Source: Ceratodon purpureus
Lineage: Eukaryota > Streptophyta > Bryopsida > Pseudoditrichales > Ditrichaceae
Length of the DNA: 64,000 bases
NCBI GenBank assembly: GCA_014871385.1
Contig: CM026426.1
Span: forward strand, 2,677,852 to 2,741,851
Direction of reading: 5' to 3'
The position numbers and the translations under genes are program-made. A model generated the notes under the pieces. It searched no databases. It was not told where the DNA came from and saw only the letters and a program-made list of their open reading frames with translations. Position 1 is the first letter of the stretch. Every line of letters starts with the position of its first letter. Below, in pieces: positions 53,830 through 64,000 of this stretch.

Positions 53830-56800
53830 TTGTAGCAGGCTGCGTGACTAAGGGTTACAGAGGTTGTCCTGTTTGTGGAGAAAACACAGTTTCTAGGAGA
53901 AGTCTCGTACTTCACAAAAATGTGTACGATAATCACCACCGAAGGTTTCTTCCCTGTGGTCACCCATGGAGATCAGCGTGCGCAGAATTTGATTGGATTG
54001 CTGAGGACAGGCCTGCTCCGATGAAGATCACTGCTGCTGAGATTATTCGTGCAGGTGAACTACGTCATTCCTGGGTGCAGCTCGGGGCCACACCAGCAAA
54101 TACCAATCCTGCACGCCGATTTGGCATCAAGAGAGTCTCCTCATTGTTCGAATTGCCTTACTGGCAGGTACCATGTCAATACCCTTCAACCCTGTCTACG
54201 CTTGTTCTGATTACACGGCTGAATCCCATTAGAGCGTCCCATCTGATTAAATTTCTCTATCAACGACAGCCGAATATTCCTCTGTTTTAAGAATATGAAT
54301 TCCGTTTGTACCTTGCATACTATGCTGTGCGAGTCACACTGTGCAAATGTGACTCGCGATTATGTACAAGGTGAATTCTCCCTGTTCGCATCGCTTTTGC
54401 GTTCGCGGGATCCTGTTGAACTCGTTGTTCACATTGAGTAATTGCGAGAGTGGCGTGATGCTCTTAGCTGAACATGAGCAGACACATAGAAGTCATCCAT
54501 AAATTAATCAGTCTTTTTGTTGTTCAGTCTCTGCATGTTAGGTGTGTTTAATTTTTTTCGGTGATGCCCCTGAGCCATTCTATCAAAGTTTAAATGATAC
54601 ACTGTCTTGTATTTTTCTGATTCGAGCACCTGTACAGGGTATTGTTTAGTGTCCGCAATAGCATGTTATCGAAGGTATACGCATTCGGAAATTCTGGTTA
54701 TGAATTCCAGTCTTGATTATCAGAACTCCCGATTGGGTTCACATCCGCTAAGTCAATGTGGACTTCCTATGTGGTAGTTAACGGACGTATTCTATTGGCT
54801 CTAGGTCTGAAACTCTGTAGCAAAGGTCTTACGTAACGTGATTTTAAATCACTGCATGTCAGCGGTAGAAATGTCAGATTCTGGGATCTTGAAAAGCATT
54901 ACCGTCATTGTTATCAACGTGGAAGGGAGAGGGAAAATGGTGTGCTCATTCAAAATTCAGCTTTTTCTCAACGTAACGCATAAGTTATCCACATTGACCC
55001 CGAACCGACCAATTGTTAAACTGAGATGTCATTTCGCTGATTCAGTTCACGACTGATTTAGAGAAAATAAGAACTCATGCTGGAACATGTGTTTCTCTGT
55101 GGAATTCCTCGTGTCTCACTAATTCTGTCCATCATTCCATATGGTGTAAGATGTTCGATTTTTTCAGCGTGAACTATGGACGTAGTATACTTATTATTCC
55201 GATGTCTCTGCCTTCACAGTTTCTAGGAGAGCATTATCGATTGTGCATGTCCGACTGCGTGACTAATTTTGTACGGTGCTTTCATTTTTTCACTTGTTCC
55301 AGAACTGTAGCGTGTGTCTTCTATGAAGCTAATGAACACACACCGGTCAGTAAATTATGTACTACTCTGGGCCGCCATAGGATACTGGGGTTTATGGAAT
55401 TATTTCTTGCTATACTCTGTTGAGCAACTGAGGACTTGCGGATGTTTGGACCCTTTGCCTGACATTTCTTTGGATTTCTTCTCAGGAACTACCAATACGT
55501 AATACGCTCGATGTTATGCACATCGAGCGTAACGTCTCGGACAATATTATGAAGCACCTTTTTGGAGATAAGGACACGCCGGCCAGTCGCTTGGACATGG
55601 CGGAAGTTGGCAGAATGGGGAACTTACACATGAGACCGAGTCTTTCAAGAACGTATATCAAACCTAAAGCTCCTTATGTATTTTCAGAGACTGAGAAGAA
55701 CAGCTTCATTTCATTGGTCACGGGCACCAAGGTTCCCACTGGGTACAGCAGCACCTTAACCAAGCACGTCGGGGAGAGAAGATTGAATGGCCTGAAGAGT
55801 CACGACCACCACATCCTCCTTCAACAAATTCTCCCTTCAGCTGTGCGGAATTCTCTCTCTCGGGGAGTTCGTGATACCATTATCAAGCTTGGTAATCTTT
55901 TTCAACGAATCTGTTCCAAAGTTGTGAAGATCTCTGACATTCAACCACTTCGCATTCTAGCGGCAGAGGTACTTTGCCTACTGGAATTGAATTTCCCCCC
56001 TGGGTTTTTCGATATTATGACGCATTTGGTTATCCACCTAGTTGATGAGCTGGAAATATGTGGCCCCGTACACGCACGGTGGTGTTACTCAGTGGAACGG
56101 TATTTGGGAGTGCTTACGAGATACGTAAGGGACAAATCTAAACCGGAGGCCGGGATGGCCTCCGGATATATGATTGACGAATCATTAGGATTTTGTACAG
56201 AATACTTCGCTTTATACGAGCATACGAAGTCCAGGGTATGGGACGCCGAGGAAGAACTTAGGGACTCAGGGGAATGTTTACTTGGAAAACCGCACCCGGT
56301 GAGATTGACTGATAGGGAAGTCGATCTCATACATGACTACGTCATCAAGCATAGTTGTCACACCGAGGAATTGTTCGAGTAAGTCCACAGTTCACCGCCT
56401 TCCTCATGCTAATTTAATTTCCAGCCTCTGCAGTTTGTATGGGCGTATTTGCTAATTACCACATGTGGATTTGCTTTCATTCATGCACCAGGGAATGGAC
56501 AGAGAAGCGTCGCTTGCATAAGCAGCAGAGATCCGATTTTTCTAGAACTCACTCCAGAGGTTCACGTTCGCAAATTATTTACCCCCCACATCTCCGGGAG
56601 CAGTTTCCAAAGTTCGACCAGTGGTTAAATTCTCACGTGCGCATGCTAAAAGAGGAAGCCTTTCCAGTGTCCAGGGAATTGCAGTCGCTGCATTGCCCTC
56701 CCTCTCATCATGCGTGGACATTCACGTCAATGTGGGCTTACGGAGCCCATTATACGTGCAGCACTGAGGATACACCCACAACAGTGGCATATGATTGTGG

Positions 56801-57362
56801 TATTGCAGCAATACCTCCAACACCTACCTGCACTGAGATAGATGTAGGGATACTAAGGAGGATCATACTGGTTACATATATGGGATTGAACTGCGTGGTA
56901 ATGGAAGGATCCTGGATTAAAACAGTAGACCAAGGTCGAAGGGTAGTGAAGAAGGACCCGCAAGGATTCTGGATAGTTCATTTCGCATCAAGGGAGGTCC
57001 GAGAAAAAGACAACCCATACGTCTTTCCTGGTACAGTCTCCCAAGTATTCTTCATGGACGACAGCGTTGACCCGGCATGGAAAGTTGTATTAAGGCATGA
57101 TCCTAGGAGTAAGCGAATTGAAGGTGATCGTGACGTCTTCATATTTGGAGCTGCCGGTTCGTTGAGACCGACATTGAGTTCTCGTTCTGCTGGAGTTTCT
57201 TCCTCTGCAGTTGGAAGGGGTGAGGGTGTAGATGCTGCGGGTGAGGAATTGATCGCTGATCAAGTGAACGCAATCCTCTACGGGGCGGAACACGCGGATG
57301 ATGAACGACACTATGATGATACACAATATGAAGATGAGTTCGAGATTCTATATGTAGAGTGA
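53830..57362 (+). pseudogene. tnp2: CACTA transposase (tnp2), 3' part after the insertion
   Basis: The frame left at 31566 continues at 53830. It encodes a finger-like GCPVCGENT, RRFLPCGHPWR and FGIKRVSSLFELPYWQ up to donor CAG|GTACCA (54167/54168). The next exon, 55486-56378, starts ELPIRNTLDVMHIERNV (the D-x-M-H motif of tnp2). It continues into a DUF4218-like domain: GLKSHDHHILLQQILP, FPPGFFDIMTHLVIHL, GPVHARWCYSVERYLG. The last exon (about 56430-57362) carries a DUF4216-like domain (YMGLNCVVMEGSWI ... DNPYVFPGTVSQVFF) and an acidic tail. All three exons are open. The phase at the 56379-56430 junction could not be settled by eye. Intact gene about 1,200 aa; it catalyses cut-and-paste transposition in the nucleus. 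Confidence 0.8.
54168..55485 (+). other. intron of tnp2
   Basis: 1,318 bp from GTACCA to TTCTCAG, phase 0 on both sides, AT-rich, with only chance ORFs. No nested element recognised. Confidence 0.65.
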
Positions 57363-59135
57363 CTAATACGAAGTGGACTGTATAGACCGTTGTCGAAGCT
57401 ACCAGCCTCCGAACTCTGTAAGACTATACAATTTTTTTTTTTAGTCATCCATTTTATGTTACCATGACTTTATAGCTTCAGTGGTGTCCTCTGTTCGCAG
57501 GCTTGTTAACGGTATACAATCTGTACAGTTTTTGCGTGATGTACTTATTCCATATTTTCGATTGTTTTTAATTAGATTCTTTTTACCGGGAAGTGGAGTA
57601 GATGCTCAACACTTGTTGTATTGATTGTGATCATTTTTTATACACATTGTTCTAGGAAGAAATTGGTGGAATGGTAATCGGTTTTCTGGAGATCCGCTGC
57701 AGTCCAGAGAGAGTCGATTTGCGAGACGCCGGGATCATTATGCGCTGGTTCGCCTTCAATTTGGATAGCAAGCATCGACTGAGCTCAGATGGAATTAGAG
57801 ATTCCCGACGCCATTGTTCTCGTAGATGGACGGCTCTGAAATTTTTGCATCTTTCCAGTACACATACACGGTAAGCACACAGTGTTGGTGCTTTGTTTCA
57901 GAGCACCTTCTTCAGCTGTTTATCCCCGGTTTTCTACCTGGCCAGAACGAAGTCGGTGATTACAAGGGGAGGCCGAAAGTGCCGACTTCACAACTTGTTT
58001 GGTGAAGCAGTGTACTTACTGTAATCCAATGTCAGTCGCCGTGCCTTCATGGTAGTCAGGGGTATGAGTGTCTGGTTTGTGGATACAAGCACGACCTATT
58101 ACATGCATACAGTTGGTTAACAGTATGTGATTAATCTTACAAATGGAATGCATTTGTTAAGAGGATAAAAGTAGTTGGGAAAATGTTGCCACGAATTGCC
58201 TGCGTATCAGCTTCACTCCGACGAACGGTACAGTTACCCGATCACGTAAACAGTTTAATGGATGCACCATGTGCATGTAAGTGCATTACGTCTCTTAGTA
58301 TAGAGAATGCCATCTTTTGTTTACATATGTCCATTTTGTTTGTATATATGTACAATTATACTAGTAATTGTGCTCGGTCATAGTGGTTTACAGTGAATAG
58401 GAACACCGTGGACGTAGGCGTTGAATTGAAAGGGTAACAGAGGGTGATTGCATTTCTTAGTTTTTTTTGCAGTTTGTTAACAAATTACTCTATTTGAATT
58501 CCACATTACAGCAATGCAATGTAAGCAGTGACTTCGATTTTTGAAGTGTTCATGGACAGGTTCATTGTTGAAGAGGTCCTCTGATGCTGTGAAGCTGAGG
58601 TGACCACCCCCATTACGGTGAGTCCAACTCATTTCCAATCAACTCTGCATGGTACTGAAGATTTTATGCACACTGTGAGATCAGTAGTGCATGATGAGTT
58701 CACACATACCTAGGCTGTTACCTCCCTAGTAGCCCACTTGTGCTATTTAGTATGCACAATACTGAAGTGACTACTGAACTCATTGGAAATGAAATCATAG
58801 ATAAAATCAGATTGATGGTGCGTTCTACATCATGATCCTAGACCTCTCATTGATGACCTGGATACGATCTGATACTGCTTATTGATGGCTAGGGGTCTGA
58901 GACGCGACCCCTCAGAAATTGTATTTCCCTTCCGAATTGAGCATGATTACACTGGTTTCCTGGCCTTATCTCCTCCAAACCCCTCGCCATTTCCCACTGT
59001 CACACTTAGGCTCTCGATACCTCGAAGTTTCCCTGCTTCTCTCTCCCTACTCTGGTACGCGCCGTGTTCTGCCTACTTTCGCCCTGGTAGTGGCAATTTG
59101 TTTTGACAATCCGATTTCTACACACACTGTGCAGA
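57363..59135. other. CACTA 3' region, no supported gene
   Basis: AT-rich, with T runs and scattered short ORFs (for example 57671-57874, 67 codons). No motif, and no TAGTG-type terminus that pairs with a left-end CACTA was found. Confidence 0.4.
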
Positions 59136-60739
59136 ATGCCGTCGGTGGGAGTAATTTGCGAGCCCGCCTCGTTGGAGTGGTTTATCGAGTATATGAAGCT
59201 CCGTGACAATGGCGTGGTCCCATCTGTAACCCCGTCCGAACTTCTACCAAGCCGCCGTGCGATGGCCCGGTTCTGGGGACCGAAAGCAGGCAACGGCTGG
59301 GCGTTCCACAACCATGGCGACGTTCTGTACGAGTACTACGCTCGATGTCTTTACAACCGTGTTTTGCAGAGTCCATGGCCCATATCAGGGATCATGCCAT
59401 TCCATTTTGCACGCGGCCTCATGGCTGAAGCCCTCGGTGTGGAGGTCGGGTGGGCCGAATTCGGATTTAAAATGTGTCACCCATATCAGTTCCGTACGGG
59501 AATTCCAAGAATTCTGCCGGACTTCTCTGAATTGGCCACTCCTCTACCGGATTTGGCTATGGTACTTCCACGTTTCAACCCGGAGGTACAAGCTTATTCC
59601 TATGCCATAGTTAGACACTATTAGAGTATCCATTTTTTCATTCCGTTTCTGGGTTCTAATTTCCAAAAGCTGCGTTGTCAACAACTTATGAATTACGTCC
59701 CTTTATACGTTCTGTTCAGCTATCTCGACAGTAACACCCGATGACTATGGCAGAGGCGATATCGTCGTCTCTTTGAACTTGTTGTTGTAATTTTTGTTTG
59801 TTTTAGTTTTCCCTATTTTCATGTCCGCATGTATCCAGCGTCACAATAAATTTTACCAAGTGTACCTTACTCTGTACTCGCGAATCAGGTTCACTCAGCA
59901 GTACTAATGCGGTGTGCATGTACTGCTTGCAGGAGCGTGGACCGCGAGGGGGCGCGGTTTACGACCCCGTGGAGCACTGCTCCCGTCCTTCGACTCGTCG
60001 CCACCGTCGCTCTCCAACCCCTCGACAGCGTCGCGCACGAACTCCTCGACAGCGTCGCGCTCCTACTCCAGATACTTCGTACGTTAATGAAGAGTCCGGT
60101 ACAGAGACCGACGACGTCGAAGACGAGGAAGACGCTCCTCAGAATCAAAGAACCCGAGCAAGTGCTAGAGTGAATCCCCCTCCTGACCATGTACGCACAG
60201 ATTCGAAATTGGATGGAAGAGCAATCCGCGGTCTTCGACAAGTGATGGCAGACGTTGTTCCAGTGGTGCAGAGAGAGAGAAATTCGCTAAAAGAGGAACT
60301 CCACAGTGCTTCACAGGATTTGCAGCAACGTCATGCAAAGGTTTTAACAGAGATTGACCGCGCTAAATACGCCAAACGGAAAATTCTGGAGAGGACCGAG
60401 GTGCTTAACAAGGCCGTCCTGGAGTACGATCGGGCATTCGCCGTCCTAACTGCGGCTGAAGGGGAAGTAACGAAGCAGAACTCCCGCGACCTTGATTCTC
60501 CCCAGACTTCGTTTGTCAAGATGTGTGAGACGCTTGTTAATTCATTGGCCGAGAACGTTAAAGTTGCTGAAGATCGACTAAGCAGCTGGGAATTCAAGGG
60601 GAAGCGGCAGGCAACGGTGGTCAGTCGAGTCCGAAACGAGTTCCGTGAAGCTGAGATGGCCGCCAACGACCAACGCACCAAGATTCATGAGGACCTCCAG
60701 GACCTGCAAGCTCTCAAAAATGTACTGGAAAACCTGTAG
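59136..60739 (+). CDS. intact two-exon gene, Arg-rich coiled-coil protein
   Basis: Exon 1 is 59136-59585 (150 codons; donor GAG|GTACAA) and exon 2 is 59933-60739 (acceptor TTGCAG). The phase-0 join gives 418 aa without stops. The N-terminal domain is compact and rich in Trp, His and Pro (RAMARFWGPKAGNGWAFHNH), of no family I know. Exon 2 opens with an Arg-rich, SR-like region of RTPRQRRAPTP-type repeats, then an acidic patch (TETDDVEDEEDA). A coiled coil fills residues about 245-418 (VQRERNSLKEELHSASQDLQ and on). It lies downstream of tnp2 on the same strand, so it may be cargo of the CACTA element or a host gene beyond its end. No evidence decides. Confidence 0.6.
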
Positions 60740-61544
60740 ACTGATTACTCGGATGGTGAGGATACAGTAATGCTCATTTGACATGTATATAGTTCGAGTG
60801 AATGCCGCAGGGTTCGAGCTTGAAGGACACATATCATGTTGCTCTGTACGTCGAAGTAGTGGAGCTTTTATAGGAAGACAATGCGAGTATAGACACAGAG
60901 CTTTAGAAGTCGGACATGGCAGAACTGTATCGTTTTGTTTTTTTCTTTGAGCGTTGCCTCGCAAAATTTGGACGACGAGCAAACTCCGTTTCTACAAAGT
61001 GCTTGCCACAGGATTTTTGAACTCTGAAGTGGCATGCTATTGACATTGTAGATCTTTTTTGGTGTTCTGTATTGACGTACTGTTGCCACTGAATTAGTGT
61101 AAACCTGCACACTTTGCATATACTAACATGGACAACTCTGAACTCTGCGGTAAAAACTGTCGACTTTACAGGAACTAAGTGAAAATGTCTTTGACTTTTG
61201 GAGATCTCGAATTATCTCCTCATCCTCTTATCATCCGCTGGGTTTCCTGGATGATATCGTCTCGCTTTTTACCAAAGGAACTCTGGTTTTCCCCGGTCCG
61301 AAATGGACGAAGTAACTTACTTTGGAAAAGTCAATCGCCAGAAACTTTCCTGACAAGTCTGAAATAAGCAACAGCGTCTGATTGGCGCTTGTAAAAAAGT
61401 CTACAGTCACACAGGTCTGGAGATACAGCATGGCAAAGACTTCAGCTACGTTACACCGAAATCCTCCTCCAACCAATAAGGTATCAGAGATTTAAATAGA
61501 TGAACACCAGACGGTTCTTCTGGTGTTCTCCCTCGGTGTAGTTA
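60740..61544. other. flank of LTR4; weak ORF on the minus strand
   Basis: Mostly AT-rich. A minus-strand frame at 61231-61476 (81 codons, FRCNVAEVFAMLYLQTCV) has plausible composition but no start context or homologue I recognise. AGTTA at 61540-61544 is the expected left target duplication of the next LTR. Confidence 0.3.
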
Positions 61545-64000
61545 TGTAGCACGACGTGGTATCCGTATTCCTCCGGAAGGCACTTAATTCACACTAAGTA
61601 CCCTCCAAAGTAAACCACTCCGTGTTCGTTCCCTCGAAGACCTATAGTTTTCTTTCTTTTAGACTTTAACGGAAATCACCACCAGTGTCCGACCGTACTC
61701 CGTCTTACAGACGGTTGGACAACTCCGGTAGTTTTTGCCTCGTTCCTATTTTCCGGCTTTTTAGACTAGTGGCCGGTTCCCACTGATCCGTCTATCCTTT
61801 CAAGTGGCTGGATTTTCCACCGTCCCGTGACTTAGAGTGGCTGGACACCCCACTGTTCCTATCTACCACCCGAGAAGTGGAGTAATAATCCTTCCGTACG
61901 GCTAGGGACCGATCCGGATAACTACTCAGTGCCGGTTACGGATACGGAAATCATACTACAATGACATCACCTTACGGCTGCACGGTATCCTACCATACTA
62001 TCTTCCTTCGGGATTGGTTCGCAGTAGGACATCCGGCTTTTATCCCATCTACAGGAAGCGACCGGTCCGTTTCCGGATCCCGGTGTACACACGGCTCTCC
62101 GTGTCCTTGAGACTACCAGCCCTGCTGCAATACGTCTCTCCTTCCCTACGGGCTCCTTCCGGGACTGGAAACCGTCAACACTCGACGCTTGACACCTCCC
62201 CAGTCTCTCCGGGCGCTCTCCTGACCTTCCTACTGTTCAACACTCCTCCAGAACACTACTGAAGACAATAGAACCACAAACCATACGGCAACGGACCCGT
62301 CAGCAGCCGGTTGACACAACAAATCCAAAAGTATATTCTCAATTGCAACAACAAAACGGCGTACAAAAAAAACAAGGCCCCGGCCTTGGAAAAACGTCTA
62401 ACTTAAATACTAAAACCTATCGGTTCCCAAAGCGACCAAGTGGTCCACCGAGATCCAGAAATTCCGGATCTTGGATCCGGGAATCCCGGACCGGTGGCCG
62501 CCTTCTATTCCTAGTTACTGCCGCTATCTATCCGGATTGGCAGCCGGGTGCACTGGAGCCCCATCGTTAGTCGCTGCCATTTTATCCGGTCCTTATCCTA
62601 AAAACTACTCCTTGTGCTTATCTAGCCGGGGACTGTGCCGGGTTCCGTCCAACCGTTCCTTCTTCTGTACCCGCTTCAGTTTCTTCAACGGGGGGTCTTC
62701 TTCCGGAGCCGCAGATGCTGACGGTTCGCTGGACTTCCGGGATCGGTCTACTTGAACTGCCGGGGATGGAGATCGTGCCGCCACCGGAACTGCGCTGAGA
62801 TCCACCTGGAGCGTTTCCGGAGATCCCTGTACCGGTATAAAATCTACCGGTGGTGTTCTCTGGTCCGGTCCCAAAGGAATGTTTCCGGGGTTAACAGTCT
62901 CGACTCCATCCAAGTTGGGTAGAGTGTGCAGACTGCTCAAGGTATCCGGAATAGGATCCTCCAGCGGGTGTCCTACCTCCTGTTGGGCTGGCCGGATGGC
63001 CGACCGTATCGGAGAGGCTGGAGGTGGTACCGGTGCCGGTTCCCTGGTTGGGGACGGTGGTCTGGGATCCTCTTGATTTGCCGGTGGCCCTGATGACGGA
63101 CCGGCCTCTGCGAAACCGAGGACTTCCACCAGGTTCTTCATCATCATCCATGTATCCCTCATCACCTGCGTCCGGTCGTGCATGAACTTTATAATATTCT
63201 TCATAGTCGGATCCGGTTGACGGGTCAGGAAGGCCTGGTAAACGGCGCACTGATTGGCCACATCTACCGGAAGAGCTAAAGTGGCCTTGATCTCGGCGAC
63301 CGACCGGATGGCCTCGACTGACCGGTCACGGGCGTCATTGAAATCCTTCCGGGCATCACGCACCTCCTCCTCGAGCTTCCGATTCGTCTCCCGGTACTTC
63401 GCTAGCCGGTCCATGTGCTTCTCCTGGAGACCGGCCAAGTCCCGGTGTTTGCGAAGAATATTCAGGCAATCCTCCAACCGGTCCGAACCCGTAAGGATCA
63501 TTACCTCCCTAGCCAACCGGCCCTCCGCCTTCCTAGTCGACTGTAAGAACCGGGCATACGTCGTCGCCTGCTCCGATAGGTTAACTAAGTCCTGATACGG
63601 ATCTCCGGTGTGCTCCGGTGGTCCGGTGGGCTGTTGGATCTCCGTGTTCAGGGTTCGCTTGGCCGGTACGGGAGTCCGAGGTGATCCGGATGGCTGTCCC
63701 TTTTCCGGGCTAGGACGGGGTCTCTTAGCCGGCGTGGGGGAGACCTCAATAACATCCTCATCGTCGTCCTGGTCGGACACTTCTTCCGGCTCAGCGAACT
63801 GCTGATAGCTTAAGAGCTCATCGTACTCCCGGACCTCCTCAGCACTCAACAGCCCCTTAGTACGGTAGAGGTGAATGAGGAAAGACGGAAGGCAGGTGGC
63901 CTCCTTCTTGGTCTTCCGGAGATTGGCCACCTGTCGGTCAACTATCGTCTTCATCATGACCCCCCAGTCCACCGTGAATTCACCGATCATGGCCCCAATG
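61545..64000 (-). repeat. LTR4 of family A, separate insertion, cut by the window edge
   Basis: Starts TGTAGCACGACG like LTR1, but the base before it is not family A internal sequence (no primer site), so this is the outer end of another insertion or a solo LTR. It differs from LTR1-3 by a few percent, including small indels (around 62325-62370), so it is an older or separate lineage. The remaining 1 kb would lie beyond base 64000. Confidence 0.9.
62605..64000 (-). CDS. LTR-encoded protein, copy 4 (N-terminus beyond window)
   Basis: Open from the window edge to the same stop position as the other copies, about 464 codons visible. Around 20 substitutions against copy 1 (for example FTVDLGV to FTVDWGV, KKQAT to KKEAT, LASLQDKH to LAGLQEKH) and no stop or shift. 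The coiled coil and the basic C-terminus are conserved. An open frame in a copy this diverged argues that the ORF is maintained in active lineages. Confidence 0.75.
   Translation of the reverse strand, partial: IGAMIGEFTVDWGVMMKTIVDRQVANLRKTKKEATCLPSFLIHLYRTKGLLSAEEVREYDELLSYQQFAEPEEVSDQDDDEDVIEVSPTPAKRPRPSPEKGQPSGSPRTPVPAKRTLNTEIQQPTGPPEHTGDPYQDLVNLSEQATTYARFLQSTRKAEGRLAREVMILTGSDRLEDCLNILRKHRDLAGLQEKHMDRLAKYRETNRKLEEEVRDARKDFNDARDRSVEAIRSVAEIKATLALPVDVANQCAVYQAFLTRQPDPTMKNIIKFMHDRTQVMRDTWMMMKNLVEVLGFAEAGPSSGPPANQEDPRPPSPTREPAPVPPPASPIRSAIRPAQQEVGHPLEDPIPDTLSSLHTLPNLDGVETVNPGNIPLGPDQRTPPVDFIPVQGSPETLQVDLSAVPVAARSPSPAVQVDRSRKSSEPSASAAPEEDPPLKKLKRVQKKERLDGTRHSPRLDKHKE

Overview
The window looks like nuclear DNA of a plant-lineage (streptophyte) eukaryote. 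Genes are split by GT-AG introns. The retroelements are plant-type Ty3/gypsy of the Athila/Tat kind, without a chromodomain. One carries a primer-binding site for plant tRNA-Asp. There is also a CACTA (En/Spm) transposon with a tnp2 transposase. The repeated gene families (DNA methyltransferase, kinase-like and MULE-like pseudogenes) suggest a non-seed plant or charophyte alga, but no species can be named from sequence alone. Nearly everything here is mobile or decayed; few genes look like ordinary host genes.

Left third (1-15,740). The 3' end of an unknown gene (1-460) is followed by a decayed protein-kinase-like gene (2397-3525, minus) and an intact 187-aa ORF of unknown function (4033-4596). 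A 15-exon gene follows on the minus strand (4943-12745). Its predicted product joins four RNA-polymerase-II-CTD-like heptads, a ParB-like domain and a permuted (beta-class) amino-DNA methyltransferase. It carries eight in-frame stops and at least two frame problems, so it is called a pseudogene. Its second intron holds palindromic SINE-like repeats around a GGGAGA minisatellite. A decayed MULE-like transposase gene with a GCM/WRKY-like zinc finger follows on the plus strand (13345-15740).

Middle (15,741-31,566). An old gypsy element (family B, minus strand, about 16.5-24.4 kb) is riddled with stops. Next comes a CACTA element. Its accessory protein gene (25599-28524, minus, four open exons) lies head to head with the tnp2 transposase (from 29935, plus).

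Right half (31,567-64,000). tnp2 is interrupted by a 22,258-bp tandem array of a very young gypsy element (family A) arranged LTR-internal-LTR-internal-LTR. A single 5-bp target duplication (CGGAA) flanks the whole array, and the tnp2 frame resumes exactly at 53830. Each 3,510-bp LTR contains a TATA box and a complete 621-codon ORF, so every LTR is a self-contained transcription unit. The internal region has gag with an in-frame UAG, a gag/pol boundary made of UGA-CGG followed by a stem-loop (a class II readthrough layout), and a -1 frame step between RNase H and integrase. A more diverged fourth LTR enters at 61545 and runs off the window. Between tnp2 and that LTR lies an intact two-exon gene (59136-60739) for a 418-aa Arg-rich coiled-coil protein.

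Two themes tie the window together: nested transposition (gypsy into CACTA), and decay dominated by C:G to T:A transitions, as expected of cytosine-methylated repeats. All alignments and recognitions were made by eye; no database search was run.
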